From assembly GCF_019704555.1 (NCBI RefSeq), contig NZ_AP024745.1, forward strand, positions 11,273,501 through 11,337,500: 64,000 nucleotides of DNA, written 5' to 3'. Position numbers and translations under genes: made by a program. This DNA comes from Actinoplanes sp. L3-i22. GTDB taxonomy: Bacteria; Actinomycetota; Actinomycetes; Mycobacteriales; Micromonosporaceae. The notes under the pieces are model-generated. The model saw only the letters and a list, made by a program, of their open reading frames with translations. It ran no database searches and was not told where the DNA came from. Position 1 is the stretch's first letter; the number at the start of each line of letters is the position of its first letter. Below are positions 46,335-55,130 of this stretch, in pieces.

Positions 46335-47777
46335 TCAGTCCTGCTCAGGGGTGATATCCGCGGCCCGCGCCGCGGCCTCGGCCGACACCGTGCCCGGACG
46401 CTTCATCGCCACCCAGCCCTCGATGTTGCGCTGCTGCGCCCGGGTGACCCCGAGATTGCCCGCGGGCACGTCCTTCACCACCGCCGAGCCGGCCGCCACG
46501 TAGGCGCCCGGACCCACCTCCACCGGCGCGATCAGCACCGAGTCCGAGCCGACGAACGCGGCCTCGCCGATCACCGTCCGGCTCTTCCGGACGCCGTCGT
46601 AGTTCGCGAAGATCGTGCCGGCGCCGATGTTCGCCTTCGCGCCGATCTCGGCGTCCCCCACATACGACAGATGCGGGACCTTCGCGCCCTCGCCCAACTC
46701 GGCGTTCTTGGTCTCGACGAACCCGCCGACCTTCGACTTGCGGGCCAGCTTGGTCCCCGGCCGGAGGTACGAGTACGGCCCCACGGTGGCCTCCGGGCCG
46801 ATCAGCGCGCCCACCGCGTGCGACCGCAGCACCGTCGCGCCGGCCGCCACCGACGTGTCCACCAGAGTGGAGTCCGGACCCACGACCGCGCCCGTCGCCA
46901 CCGACGACGTGCCCTGGATCTGGCAGTTCTGGTCGACCACCGCGTCCGGCTCCAGCGTGGCCGTCACGTCGATCCACGTCGTCGCCGGGTCCAGCAGCAG
47001 CACGCCCGAGCGCATCCAGCCGTCGTTCACCCGGTCGCGCATCAGCACCCGCAGGTGGGCCAGCTCGGCGCGGTCGTTGCAGCCCAGCGTCTCGTACGCG
47101 AACTCGGCCACCTCGATCGCCACCGGGTGCCCCTGGCCCGCCAGGATCCCGAAGACGTCGGTCAGGTACTCCTCGCCCTGCGCGTTGTCGGTGGAGAGCT
47201 TGCCCAGCGACTCCCGCAGCAGCGCCGCGTCGAACACGTAGATGCCCGAGTTGACCTCACGGATCGCCAGCTCGTCCGGTGACGCGTCCTTCGCCTCGAC
47301 GATCCGCTCCAGGTTGCCCTTCGCGTCCCGCACGATCCGGCCCAGCCCGGCCGGCCGGTCCACCTCGGCGCTCAGCACCGTCGCCGCCGCGCCGGCCCGC
47401 TCGTGCGTGGCCAGCAACGCCTCGACCGTCTCGGCGCGCAGCAGCGGGACGTCGCCGCTCAGCACCACCACGGTCCCGGTCAGCTCGGGCGCGGCGGCCA
47501 GCGCGATGCGCACGGCGTGGCCGGTCCCGTTCTGCTCGGCCTGCAGCACCGGCGTCGCGGCCGGCGCCACCTCGGACAGGAACGCGCCGACCTGGTCGGC
47601 CTTGTGCCCGACCACGACCAGGGTGCGGTCGGTCCGGATGTCCGCGGCGACGGCCAGGACGTGGCCGAGCAGGGTGCGCCCGAGAAGCGGCTGCAGCACC
47701 TTGGGCGTTGCGGACCTCATCCGCTTGCCCTCACCGGCGGCGAGAACGACGACAGTACGGCTGGGGGCCTGGCTCAC
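46335..47777 (-). CDS. glmU: Bifunctional N-acetylglucosamine-1-phosphate uridylyltransferase / glucosamine-1-phosphate acetyltransferase
   Basis: Acetylates glucosamine-1-phosphate and couples it to UTP, giving UDP-GlcNAc for peptidoglycan. The 480-residue protein has an N-terminal uridylyltransferase (VVVLAAGEGKRMRS, then TPKVLQPLLG; VVLSGDVPLL near 105) and, from about 255, a left-handed beta-helix acetyltransferase of hexapeptide repeats (YSYLRPGTKL, FVETKNAELGEG, ANIGAGTIFANYDG). The GTG 47777 has TTGGAG upstream. A tRNA-Gln gene lies 77 bases before it on the same strand. Confidence 0.97.
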   Translation of the reverse strand: MSQAPSRTVVVLAAGEGKRMRSATPKVLQPLLGRTLLGHVLAVAADIRTDRTLVVVGHKADQVGAFLSEVAPAATPVLQAEQNGTGHAVRIALAAAPELTGTVVVLSGDVPLLRAETVEALLATHERAGAAATVLSAEVDRPAGLGRIVRDAKGNLERIVEAKDASPDELAIREVNSGIYVFDAALLRESLGKLSTDNAQGEEYLTDVFGILAGQGHPVAIEVAEFAYETLGCNDRAELAHLRVLMRDRVNDGWMRSGVLLLDPATTWIDVTATLEPDAVVDQNCQIQGTSSVATGAVVGPDSTLVDTSVAAGATVLRSHAVGALIGPEATVGPYSYLRPGTKLARKSKVGGFVETKNAELGEGAKVPHLSYVGDAEIGAKANIGAGTIFANYDGVRKSRTVIGEAAFVGSDSVLIAPVEVGPGAYVAAGSAVVKDVPAGNLGVTRAQQRNIEGWVAMKRPGTVSAEAAARAADITPEQD

Positions 47778-47854
47778 GCGGAACTCCAAGTTCGCAATAG
47801 GCGATATCGACAGTCGATGCGGCCCAGCGTCGGCCGGGCCGCAGACGCGAAAAG

Positions 47855-47925
47855 CTCCCGGAGGAGGATTCGAACCCCCACAAACGGCACCAAAAGCCGC
47901 GGTCCTGCCATTAGACGATCCGGGA
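47855..47925 (-). tRNA. tRNA-Gln (anticodon TTG)
   Basis: Read on the minus strand it folds into a full cloverleaf: acceptor TCCCGGA/TCCGGGA, D-stem GTCT/GGAC, anticodon stem GCGGC/GCCGT with loop TTTTGGT (anticodon TTG, decoding CAA), variable TTGT, and T-arm GGGGG-TTCGAAT-CCTCC. It is 71 bases with discriminator G; CCA is not encoded. It lies directly upstream of glmU. Confidence 0.95.
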
Positions 47926-48070
47926 CCAAATTTGGACATTTCCCCAGGGGCATGTCCACCGGACACATGATAGCGGTCTCACTCTGATCTTCGCCCACGG
48001 CAATACCTCTCCGGCGACTTTCGCTCGCGCGGCCGGAATCGCCGCCGGTCCACCCTGGCAGGATGGACAA

Positions 48071-48769
48071 ATGACCGAGGAGACCGACAAACCGCGCCCG
48101 CACCACCCGCGCCCCGAACCGTCTCCCCGGGTCCGGATGTCCGCTGCCCAGCGCCGCGAGCAGCTGATCACCATCGGCCGCCGGCTGTTCGCCGAGCGCG
48201 GCTACGACGCGGCGAGCGTCGAGGAGGTCGCGGCGCGCGCGAAGGTGTCGAAGCCGGTGGTGTACGAGCACTTCGGCGGCAAGGAGGGGCTGTACGCGGT
48301 GGTCGTCGACCGCGAGGTCCGGGCGCTGCTGGAGCGGATCACGGCGGCGCTGACCGCGGGTCACCCGCGGGAGTTGCTGGAGCAGGCCGCGCTGGCGCTG
48401 CTGGACTACATCGAGGACGAACCGCACGGCTTCCAGGTGCTGACCGCGCGGCAGGCGCCGGTGCTGGCGCCTGCCAACTCGTTCTCCAGCGTGATGAACG
48501 ACGTCGCGCACCAGGTCGAGCACATCCTGGGCGGGGAGTTCCGGGCCCGCGGCCTGGACCCGAAGTTCGCCGAGCTGTACTCCCAGGCGCTGGTGGGGAT
48601 GGTGGCGCTGGTCGGCCAGTGGTGGCGGGAGGCCCGCCGGCCGAAGAAGGAGATGGTCGCCGCGCACCTGGTGAACCTGGCCTGGAACGGGTTGTCGCAT
48701 CTGGAGGCGAAGCCCGAATTGATCACGCGAAACGGCCGTACCAAACAATCGGGTGGAAAAAACGAATGA
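48071..48769 (+). CDS. TetR-family transcriptional regulator
   Basis: A 232-residue repressor-type protein. The helix-turn-helix is at about 44-70: ASVEEVAARAKVSKPVVYEHFGGKEGLY in parts (VEEVAARAKVS, VVYEHFGGKEGLY), preceded by RREQLITIGRRLFAERGYD. The C-terminal ligand domain (about 80-215) is helical. It begins with a Pro/His-rich extension of 20 residues. The ATG follows CAGGAT by six bases, again suggesting a leaderless transcript. It is divergent from tRNA-Gln/glmU and convergent with the DUF4383 gene. Ligand and targets are unknown. Confidence 0.9.
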   Translation: MTEETDKPRPHHPRPEPSPRVRMSAAQRREQLITIGRRLFAERGYDAASVEEVAARAKVSKPVVYEHFGGKEGLYAVVVDREVRALLERITAALTAGHPRELLEQAALALLDYIEDEPHGFQVLTARQAPVLAPANSFSSVMNDVAHQVEHILGGEFRARGLDPKFAELYSQALVGMVALVGQWWREARRPKKEMVAAHLVNLAWNGLSHLEAKPELITRNGRTKQSGGKNE

Positions 48770-48802
48770 CCGCCGCGCCGGAGATGGAGGCGTGACGGTC
48801 AT
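48766..48802. terminator. Imperfect hairpin between convergent genes
   Basis: Fourteen-base arms (48766-48779, 48789-48802) pair with two mismatches, between the TetR stop and the DUF4383 stop. Likely a shared terminator. Confidence 0.45.
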
Positions 48803-48814
48803 CGTCGGGGCAGG

Positions 48815-49276
48815 TCAGGCGGTACGGCCCTCGCGGACCTGGCGCGGGGCGCCGGCCTTGCCGGGCGCGGCGACCTTGCTGTAGAGGCTGATCGTGACCA
48901 GCAGCAGGCCGACCAGGTACGTGACGATGACCGTGGACATGCTGGCGCCGAAGAGGTTGGCGTCGGTCCGGATGGTGGCCATCGAGTAGGTGCCGAGGAC
49001 GAGGATCCCCCAGCCGAAGTACTTGTCGACGGCGACGTCGATGTTGCGGCCGACGACGGCACCGAGGATCACCAGGGCGCCGACGACGAGCGTGATGATC
49101 GACCAGAGCAGGTTGCTGCTCTGGCCGAGCACGCGGTCGCCGGTGTGCCCGGTGAAGCTGTCACCCGCGGTGACGCCGAAGCCGATGATGCCGAAGACCA
49201 CCAGGTACGCACCGGCGACAAAACCGGCCAAGCGGTACATCGGCCGAAGGGGGTGGTTGACCGGAATATGCGCCAT
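48815..49276 (-). CDS. DUF4383 membrane protein
   Basis: A 153-residue protein with four predicted membrane helices: LAGFVAGAYLVVFGIIGFGV (about 17-36), NLLWSIITLVVGALVILGAV (about 56-75), a helix around GWGILVLGTYSMATI, and STVIVTYLVGLLLVTISLY (about 114-132). The NLLWSIITLVVG stretch and helix spacing match DUF4383 (actinobacterial, function unknown). ATG 49276 has GGAG nine bases upstream. It is a single-gene unit. Confidence 0.82.
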   Translation of the reverse strand: MAHIPVNHPLRPMYRLAGFVAGAYLVVFGIIGFGVTAGDSFTGHTGDRVLGQSSNLLWSIITLVVGALVILGAVVGRNIDVAVDKYFGWGILVLGTYSMATIRTDANLFGASMSTVIVTYLVGLLLVTISLYSKVAAPGKAGAPRQVREGRTA

Positions 49277-49355
49277 GCTGTCCGTCTCCAAGGTCAGGTG
49301 TTGTCATCCCGATTCTCGCGTATCCGCGACAAGCGGCGCAGGCACACCCCCCGGA

Positions 49356-51152
49356 TCAGTTTCCGGGCACCTGCTCGGCCAGTTCCAGCCAGGCCATCTC
49401 GGTCTCTTCCCGCTCCTGACGAACGGCCTTGAGCTGGGCTTCCAGCTCGACGATCTTGTCGTAGTCGCTGCCGTGCTTCGCCAGGCTCTCGTTGATCCTG
49501 GCCTCCTTCTCGGTCAGCTTGTCCATCTGCCGTTCCAGCCGGGAAAGATCTTTCTTCGCCTGGCGGAGCTCACCCGAGGAGAGCCCGGGCCCGGCCGCAG
49601 CCGATCCGGCCGGCGTCCCCGTCACGGCAACGGCCTCGGTGCCGTGGATCCGGGCCAGGTATTCGTCGATGCCGCCGGGCAGGTGGACGAGCCGCCCGTC
49701 GCCGAACATGCCGTAGGCCACGTCGGTGACCCGCTCGACCAGATAACGGTCGTGGCTGGCCACGATCATCGTGCCGGGCCAGGAGTCGAGCAGGTCCTCG
49801 AGGGACGCCAGGGTGTCGGTGTCGAGGTCGTTGGTGGGCTCGTCGAGGAGCAGCACGTTCGGCTCGGTGGCGAGCAGGCGCAGCATCTGCAGCCGGCGAC
49901 GCTCGCCGCCGGAGAGGTCGCTGACCGGCGTCCAGATCCGCTTGTCGGTGAAGCCGAACACCTCGGCGAGCTGACCGGCGGACAGCTCCCGGTCGCCGAG
50001 CTGGACCCGCCGGGCGACCTCCTCGACCGCTTCCAGCAGGCGCAGGTGCCCGGGCAGCTCCTTGAGCTCCTGGGACAGGAACGCGGGCTTCACGGTCGAC
50101 CCGGTGACCAGGCGCCCGCCGTCCGGCTTGGTGACCCCGGCGAGCAGGCGCAGCAGGGTGGTCTTGCCGGCGCCGTTGGCGCCCAGGATCGCGATCCGGT
50201 CGCCCGGGCCGACCTGGAAGGTCAGGTCCCGGAAGATCGGCTTGGGCCCGGCGTTGAGCGTGATGTTCTCCAGGTCGTAGACCTGCTTGCCGAGCCGGGT
50301 GGTGGCCAGCCGCTGCAGGCTGACGGTGTCCCGGGCCGGCGGGACGTCGGCGATCAGCTCGTTGGCCGCGTCGATCCGGAACTTCGGCTTGGACGTCCGG
50401 GCCGGCGGGCCGCGGCGCAGCCAGGCGATCTCCTTGCGGAGCAGGTTCTGCCGGCGGGCCTCGACGGTGGCGGCGACCCGCTGGCGCTCGGCGCGGGCCA
50501 GGATCCAGGCGGCGTAGCCACCCTCGTACGCGTGCACCTGCTCGTCGACGACCTCCCAGGTCGCCGTGCAGACCGCGTCGAGGAACCAGCGGTCGTGGGT
50601 GACCACGACCAGCGAGCCGCGGCGGGTGAGCAGGTGGTTGGCGAGCCAGTCGACGCCTGCCACGTCGAGATGGTTGGTGGGCTCGTCGAGGATCAGCAGG
50701 TCGCTCTCGCGGACCAGCAGGGCGGCCAGGGCGACCCGGCGGCGCTCGCCACCGGACATCGGGCCGACCGGGGTGTCCAGCCCGAGGTGGCCCATGCCGA
50801 GGCCGTCGAGCACGATCCGCACGCCGGCGTCGCCGGCCCACTCGTGCTCGGCGCCCATGCTCTGCGGCAGCCAGGCGGTGCCGAGCACGACGTCCCGCAC
50901 GGTCGCCTCGGCGGCCAGGTCGAGAGTCTGCGGCAGGTTGGCGACGCGCAGGTCCCGGCGGTGCGTCACGCGTCCGGAGTCCGGCTCCTCGATCTTGGCG
51001 AGCATCCGCAGGAGGGTGGACTTGCCGGCGCCGTTGAGGCCGACGATGCCGACGCGAGCGTCGTCGTCGAGGCCGAGTGAGACGTCGGTGAGCAGCTGAC
51101 CGGCGGCGCCGTAACCCTTGTTGACCCGGTCCAGGTTGATTATGTTCGCCAC
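49356..51152 (-). CDS. ABC-F family ATPase (Uup-like)
   Basis: A 598-residue soluble protein with two ABC domains and no membrane part: Walker A GLNGAGKSTLL (about 36-46) and GANGAGKTTLL (near 330), signatures MSGGERRR and LSGGERRR, and Walker B LILDEPTNHLD and LLLDEPTNDLD. A linker of 70 residues joins them, and a C-terminal coiled coil (about 525-590, rich in Lys/Glu) resembles Uup. ABC-F proteins act on the ribosome; some give antibiotic resistance, others are housekeeping. I favour housekeeping because it sits with ispE and rsmA. The start is GTG 51152, eight bases after the ispE stop. Confidence 0.92.
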   Translation of the reverse strand: MANIINLDRVNKGYGAAGQLLTDVSLGLDDDARVGIVGLNGAGKSTLLRMLAKIEEPDSGRVTHRRDLRVANLPQTLDLAAEATVRDVVLGTAWLPQSMGAEHEWAGDAGVRIVLDGLGMGHLGLDTPVGPMSGGERRRVALAALLVRESDLLILDEPTNHLDVAGVDWLANHLLTRRGSLVVVTHDRWFLDAVCTATWEVVDEQVHAYEGGYAAWILARAERQRVAATVEARRQNLLRKEIAWLRRGPPARTSKPKFRIDAANELIADVPPARDTVSLQRLATTRLGKQVYDLENITLNAGPKPIFRDLTFQVGPGDRIAILGANGAGKTTLLRLLAGVTKPDGGRLVTGSTVKPAFLSQELKELPGHLRLLEAVEEVARRVQLGDRELSAGQLAEVFGFTDKRIWTPVSDLSGGERRRLQMLRLLATEPNVLLLDEPTNDLDTDTLASLEDLLDSWPGTMIVASHDRYLVERVTDVAYGMFGDGRLVHLPGGIDEYLARIHGTEAVAVTGTPAGSAAAGPGLSSGELRQAKKDLSRLERQMDKLTEKEARINESLAKHGSDYDKIVELEAQLKAVRQEREETEMAWLELAEQVPGN

Positions 51153-51160
51153 GATGGGGC

Positions 51161-52108
51161 CTAGATTACCCGCGCCCCCGGCTGCGGCCCGCGGGCGGTG
51201 ACCGCTCCGCGGCAGACCCCGGCGGCGGTGAGGTTGTCGGCGATCTCCTGCGCGTGCGCGGCGTTGCCGGCGAGGAAGACACACGTCGGGCCGGAGCCGG
51301 AGACCAGCCCGGTCAGCGCGCCGGCCTCGGTGCCGGCCTTGAGCACGTCGGCGAGCTGCGGGCGCAGGGCCAGCGCGGCCGGTTGCAGGTCGTTGCCGAG
51401 GACCGCGGCCAGCACCTCCGGGTTGCGCTGGCGGAGCGCGCCCATCAGCCGGTCGGCGTTGCCGAGCGGGGCGGGCGGGAAGGAACCGGCGCGCAGCGTG
51501 TCGAGCTCGCGGTAGACGGCCGGCGTGGCCAGGCCGCCGTCGGCGATCGCGACCACCCAGTGCCAGGTGGTCGGGCGGGCCAGGATCGGGCTGACCGCCT
51601 CGCCGCGGCCGGTGCCGAGCGCGGTGCCGCCGTGCAGCAGGAACGGGATGTCCGAGCCGAGCTGGGCGCCGACCTCGGCGAGGTCGTCGCGGGACAGCCC
51701 GAGGCCCCAGAGCAGGTCGCAGGCGATCAGCGTGGCGGCGGCGTCGGCGCTGCCCCCGGCCAGGCCGCCGGCCAGCGGGATCGACTTGCGCAGGTGCAGC
51801 CGGGCGTAGGCCGGGACCCGGGCCCGGGCGGCCAGCGCCCGGGCGGCCCGCATGATCAGGTTGGTCTCGTCGAGCGCCAGCTCGCCGGTGCCCTCGCCCT
51901 CCATGGTGACCGTGAGGGTGTCGCCGTGCCGGGCGGTGATCTCGTCGAACAGGCTGATCGCGTGGTAGACGGTGGTCAGCTCGTGAAAGCCGTCGGAGCG
52001 CAGCGCGCCGACCCCGAGGTGCAGGTTGATCTTCGCCGGCACGCGGACCTTGACCGGGCCGTTGTGCGGGCGTGGCTCGTCGTCGTCCGGACCCCAGGCC
52101 TCGGTCAT
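51161..52108 (-). CDS. ispE: 4-diphosphocytidyl-2-C-methyl-D-erythritol kinase
   Basis: Phosphorylates CDP-methylerythritol in the MEP route to isoprenoids. The 315-residue GHMP kinase has [14 protein letters not shown] (about 21-34) with the catalytic lysine region, [17 protein letters not shown] (about 110-126) as ATP-binding loop, and [14 protein letters not shown] (near 266). The start overlaps the rsmA stop (ATGA). TatD, rsmA and ispE in this order are a common bacterial cluster. Confidence 0.96.
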   Translation of the reverse strand: MTEAWGPDDDEPRPHNGPVKVRVPAKINLHLGVGALRSDGFHELTTVYHAISLFDEITARHGDTLTVTMEGEGTGELALDETNLIMRAARALAARARVPAYARLHLRKSIPLAGGLAGGSADAAATLIACDLLWGLGLSRDDLAEVGAQLGSDIPFLLHGGTALGTGRGEAVSPILARPTTWHWVVAIADGGLATPAVYRELDTLRAGSFPPAPLGNADRLMGALRQRNPEVLAAVLGNDLQPAALALRPQLADVLKAGTEAGALTGLVSGSGPTCVFLAGNAAHAQEIADNLTAAGVCRGAVTARGPQPGARVI

Positions 52109-52992
52109 GCTTCCGCCTCCTCGGGCTGTGCGCCGGACGGGCTGAGCTTACCGCCGTGCTCGGACGTTTTCGCCGCCGCCGCGATCGCGACGAACTGCTC
52201 CACGGTCAGCGACTCGCCACGGGCCTGCGGGCTGATCCCGGCCGCGACGAGCACCCGTTCGGCGTGCGCGGCGCCACCGGCCCAGCCGGCCAGGGCGGCC
52301 CGCAGGGTCTTGCGGCGCTGCGCGAACGCGGCGTCGACGACCCGGAACACGTCCGCCCGGGCGGCTCCGGCCGGCGGTTCCCGGCGGGTGAAGGCGACCA
52401 GGCCGGAGTCCACGTTGGGCACCGGCCAGAACACCGCGGGCGGCACCTTCCCGGCCGGCTTGGCGGTGGCGTACCAGGCCAGCTTGACCGAGGGGATGCC
52501 GTACACCTTGGACCCGGGACCGGCGGTGAGCCGGTCGGCGACCTCCTTCTGCACCATGACCAGGCCACCGCGCAGCGTCGGCAGCTCGGCGAGCAGGTGC
52601 AGGACGACCGGGACGGCGACGTTGTACGGCAGGTTCGCCACCAGCACGGTCGGCGCCGGGTCGAACCGGTCGCCGGTGACCCGGAGCGCGTCGGCCGGAT
52701 GGACGGTCAGGTGCGCGGCGGTGACGGTCGCCGGCAGTGCCGCGGCCAGGACCGGGTCGATCTCCACCGCGTGCACGTGCCGGACCGCGCCGGCCAGGCC
52801 CAGGGTGAGCGAGCCGAGGCCGGGGCCGACCTCCAGCGCGACGTCCTCCGGGCGCAGGGCGGCGGCGGCCACGATGCGGCGGATGGTGTTCGGGTCGTGC
52901 AGGAAGTTCTGGCCGAGCTTCTTGGTCGGCGCGACGCCGAGGCGCGCGGCGAGTTCCCGGATCTCCGCCGGGCCGAGCAGTCCGTCAGCCAT
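52105..52992 (-). CDS. rsmA: 16S rRNA (adenine(1518)-N6/adenine(1519)-N6)-dimethyltransferase
   Basis: Dimethylates two adjacent adenines near the 3' end of 16S rRNA (KsgA). The 295-residue SAM enzyme has [16 protein letters not shown] (about 24-39), [14 protein letters not shown] (motif I, near 53), and [16 protein letters not shown] (motif IV, near 123), whose NLPY binds the target adenine. It is coupled to ispE and lies 31 bases after the TatD gene. Confidence 0.96.
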   Translation of the reverse strand: MADGLLGPAEIRELAARLGVAPTKKLGQNFLHDPNTIRRIVAAAALRPEDVALEVGPGLGSLTLGLAGAVRHVHAVEIDPVLAAALPATVTAAHLTVHPADALRVTGDRFDPAPTVLVANLPYNVAVPVVLHLLAELPTLRGGLVMVQKEVADRLTAGPGSKVYGIPSVKLAWYATAKPAGKVPPAVFWPVPNVDSGLVAFTRREPPAGAARADVFRVVDAAFAQRRKTLRAALAGWAGGAAHAERVLVAAGISPQARGESLTVEQFVAIAAAAKTSEHGGKLSPSGAQPEEAEA

Positions 52993-53023
52993 GTGAGCAG
53001 CCTAGGCGGCCGACTACCACCGC

Positions 53024-53950
53024 TCAGGCCCAGGGGCCGAAGACGCGGTTCCCGGTGGCCGAGATGGTCGCGCAGAGCTCGTCGACGTCGACGCCCCGGG
53101 CGGCGGCCAGGGCCCGTACGGTGATCGGGATCAAATAGGACGCGTTGGGCCGGCCCCGGTGCGGCACCGGGGTCAGGTAGGGCGCGTCGGTCTCGACCAT
53201 CATCAGCTCGGGCGGGGTGATCGCGGCCGCCTCGCGCAGGTTGGTGGCGCTGGCGAAGGTGATCGTCCCGGCGAAGCTCAGGAAGTAACCGCGGCGTACG
53301 CACTCGGCGGCGAACGTGGCGTCCCCGGAGAAGCAGTGCAGCACCACGGTGTCCGGCGCGCCCTCGGAGTCGAGGATCCGCAGCACGTCGTCGTGGGCCT
53401 CCCGATCGTGGATGATCAGCGCCTTGCCGTGCCGCTTGGCGATCTGGATGTGCGCCCGGAAGCTGGTCTCCTGCGCGGCCCGGCCCTCGTCCTGGGTCCG
53501 GAACGTGTCCATCCCGGTCTCCCCGATGCCACGGACCCGGGGCCGGGCGGCCAGCGCCTCGATCTCGCGCAGCGCCTCGTCGAGGTCGGCCAGGCGGGGC
53601 GCGTCGTTGGGGTGCAGGGCGACCGCGGCGAGCACCGACTCGTGCCGGTCGGCCAGGTCGGCGCCCCAGCGCGACGAGTCCACGTCGACGCCGACCTGGA
53701 CCAGGCGGTCGATGCCGTTCTTGGCGGCCGCGGCGATCAGCGCCTGGACCGGGTCGCCGCCCGGCTCGACGCCGGGCACGCCGGCCTCCTGAATGGTCAG
53801 GTCGAGGTGGGTGTGGCTGTCGAAGACCGGCACCGCGAGCGGTTCCGGGGCGGGCGGGAACTCGCCGGCCCGGCGGGCGGCGTTGGCCCGGCGTTTCTCC
53901 GAAGGCGTCGGTGATCCGCTTGACGGGGGAGTCGAAGGCATGTGAGACAT
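53024..53950 (-). CDS. TatD-family metal-dependent hydrolase
   Basis: A 308-residue amidohydrolase-fold nuclease. Metal ligands are clear: FDSHTHLDLT (about 44-53), GIGETGMDTF (near 144), HDREAHDDV (near 184), HCFSGDATF (near 208) and VETDAPYLTP (near 262). TatD proteins are 3'-5' DNA/RNA exonucleases. The first 40 residues are Ser/Pro/Arg-rich and not part of the fold, so the start is uncertain: ATG 53950 is given, ATG 53941 is close, and a longer frame also exists; none has a strong ribosome site. It leads the TatD-rsmA-ispE group. Confidence 0.9.
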   Translation of the reverse strand: MSHMPSTPPSSGSPTPSEKRRANAARRAGEFPPAPEPLAVPVFDSHTHLDLTIQEAGVPGVEPGGDPVQALIAAAAKNGIDRLVQVGVDVDSSRWGADLADRHESVLAAVALHPNDAPRLADLDEALREIEALAARPRVRGIGETGMDTFRTQDEGRAAQETSFRAHIQIAKRHGKALIIHDREAHDDVLRILDSEGAPDTVVLHCFSGDATFAAECVRRGYFLSFAGTITFASATNLREAAAITPPELMMVETDAPYLTPVPHRGRPNASYLIPITVRALAAARGVDVDELCATISATGNRVFGPWA

Positions 53951-54007
53951 TCTGCACGTCGCATTTTTCGGTAACCGGGCGTTCATCCGATATCCACCGG
54001 GATCACT

Positions 54008-54013
54008 TAAATT
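54008..54013 (+). promoter_or_regulatory. Candidate leaderless -10 of unknown gene
   Basis: TAAATT is followed by seven bases and a GTG start. No purine-rich ribosome site precedes it. Confidence 0.45.
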
Positions 54014-54020
54014 CCCGCCC

Positions 54021-55055
54021 GTGACCGTGATCGGTGAGGACAGCCAGCTGGGCGCCGACCCGCTCGAGCCTCCTCTGATGGCACCGTTGCGCCGCGATCT
54101 GACCTGGCAGGCCGTGCAGTCGATGAGCCAGTCCGCGGTGCACCGGGACGACCTCTCGCTGCGTGCGATCCGGGAGACGGCGGCCGTGCGCCGCGGCACC
54201 CGGATGACCAAACTCCTGTCTCCGGCCCAGGTCGCGGGGCATCTGGGCGGCTGGCTGCCATACGGCTTCTGCTACCGCTCGTGCGACATCGCGCACCTGT
54301 CCGAGCCGGACCAGCTGACCCTGCTGCGCACCGACGGCGCGGCCGACGACCGGGTCGCGTTCGCGCTGCGCTGGCGGGCCACCGACCCGGCCGACTACGA
54401 GCTGCCGGCCCCGCCGTCCCAGCCCGGCCTGGCCGCGCTGCCGGCCCACTCCCGGATCGGCGCGATGGTGCTGGGCACCGGCTTCACGCCGAGCATGGAC
54501 GACCTGATCCCGGAGTACATCACCGCCGGGTTCGCCGACCTGCCGATCCCGGCGAACGCGCAGCTGGTCGCGCACATGCCGGGCGGTGACGAGGTGGTGC
54601 TCTACACGTACCAGCCGGAGCAGCACGGCTGGCTGCGGCTGGCCGGCCCGCGCTGGCGCGGCCTGCTCGGCGAGATCCCCGGGGCGAGCCCGGACCGGGA
54701 GTACGTGCCGTGCACCGCGGCCGGCACCGCGCGGCTGGTTGGCACGATCAACGACAAGGAATACGAGGCGGTCGCCGACCCGCCCGGTGAGTTCCGGGTC
54801 CGGGCGCTGACCCGGGCCGCCCGCTACCAGGTGCAGACCCTGAGCCGGCGGGCCGAGCAGGCGCTGTGGCGCGGGGTGCCGTGCTGGGTGCTGCAGCGGG
54901 ACGAGACGTGGGCCCGGCTGCGACTGCTCCGGCCGGACGTCGACTCGCTGAGCGCGACCGGGGCGCGGTGTTACGAGCGCGGGGTCTACGAGGCCTGGGC
55001 GCCGATCGACGAGCTCGCCGACCATCACATCGCGGAGATCGCGTACCAGATCTGA
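54021..55055 (+). CDS. Protein of unknown function
   Basis: A 344-residue soluble protein I do not recognise. It has no signal peptide or membrane helix. Visible features: an N-terminal helix-rich part (LLSPAQVAGHLGGWLP near 64), a cluster of aromatic/cysteine residues (GFCYRSCDIAHL near 82), a central beta-rich segment (MVLGTGFTPSMDDLIPEY), a repeated-looking GWLRLAGPRWRGLLGEI, and a C-terminal part where WVLQRDETWARLRLLRPD and YEAWAPIDEL suggest a small beta-barrel. Coding bias is normal for the window. It stands alone between the TatD gene and a convergent secreted-protein gene, with a terminator after it. Confidence 0.75.
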   Translation: MTVIGEDSQLGADPLEPPLMAPLRRDLTWQAVQSMSQSAVHRDDLSLRAIRETAAVRRGTRMTKLLSPAQVAGHLGGWLPYGFCYRSCDIAHLSEPDQLTLLRTDGAADDRVAFALRWRATDPADYELPAPPSQPGLAALPAHSRIGAMVLGTGFTPSMDDLIPEYITAGFADLPIPANAQLVAHMPGGDEVVLYTYQPEQHGWLRLAGPRWRGLLGEIPGASPDREYVPCTAAGTARLVGTINDKEYEAVADPPGEFRVRALTRAARYQVQTLSRRAEQALWRGVPCWVLQRDETWARLRLLRPDVDSLSATGARCYERGVYEAWAPIDELADHHIAEIAYQI

Positions 55056-55080
55056 TACCGGATCCGAACGGGGACACGAA

Positions 55081-55106
55081 AAAGGGCCGGCTCGCGCCGG
55101 CCCTTT
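55081..55106. terminator. Bidirectional terminator
   Basis: AAAGGGCCGGC (55081-55091) and GCCGGCCCTTT (55096-55106) with loop TCGC, flanked by A and T runs, between convergent genes. Confidence 0.88.
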
Positions 55107-55130
55107 CCCATGTGTGGTGCGACTAGCTCA

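Noticed and set aside
49356..51152. Antibiotic-resistance ABC-F protein.
   Set aside because: The domain layout and coiled coil fit Uup-like housekeeping members, and the neighbours are ispE and rsmA rather than antibiotic genes.
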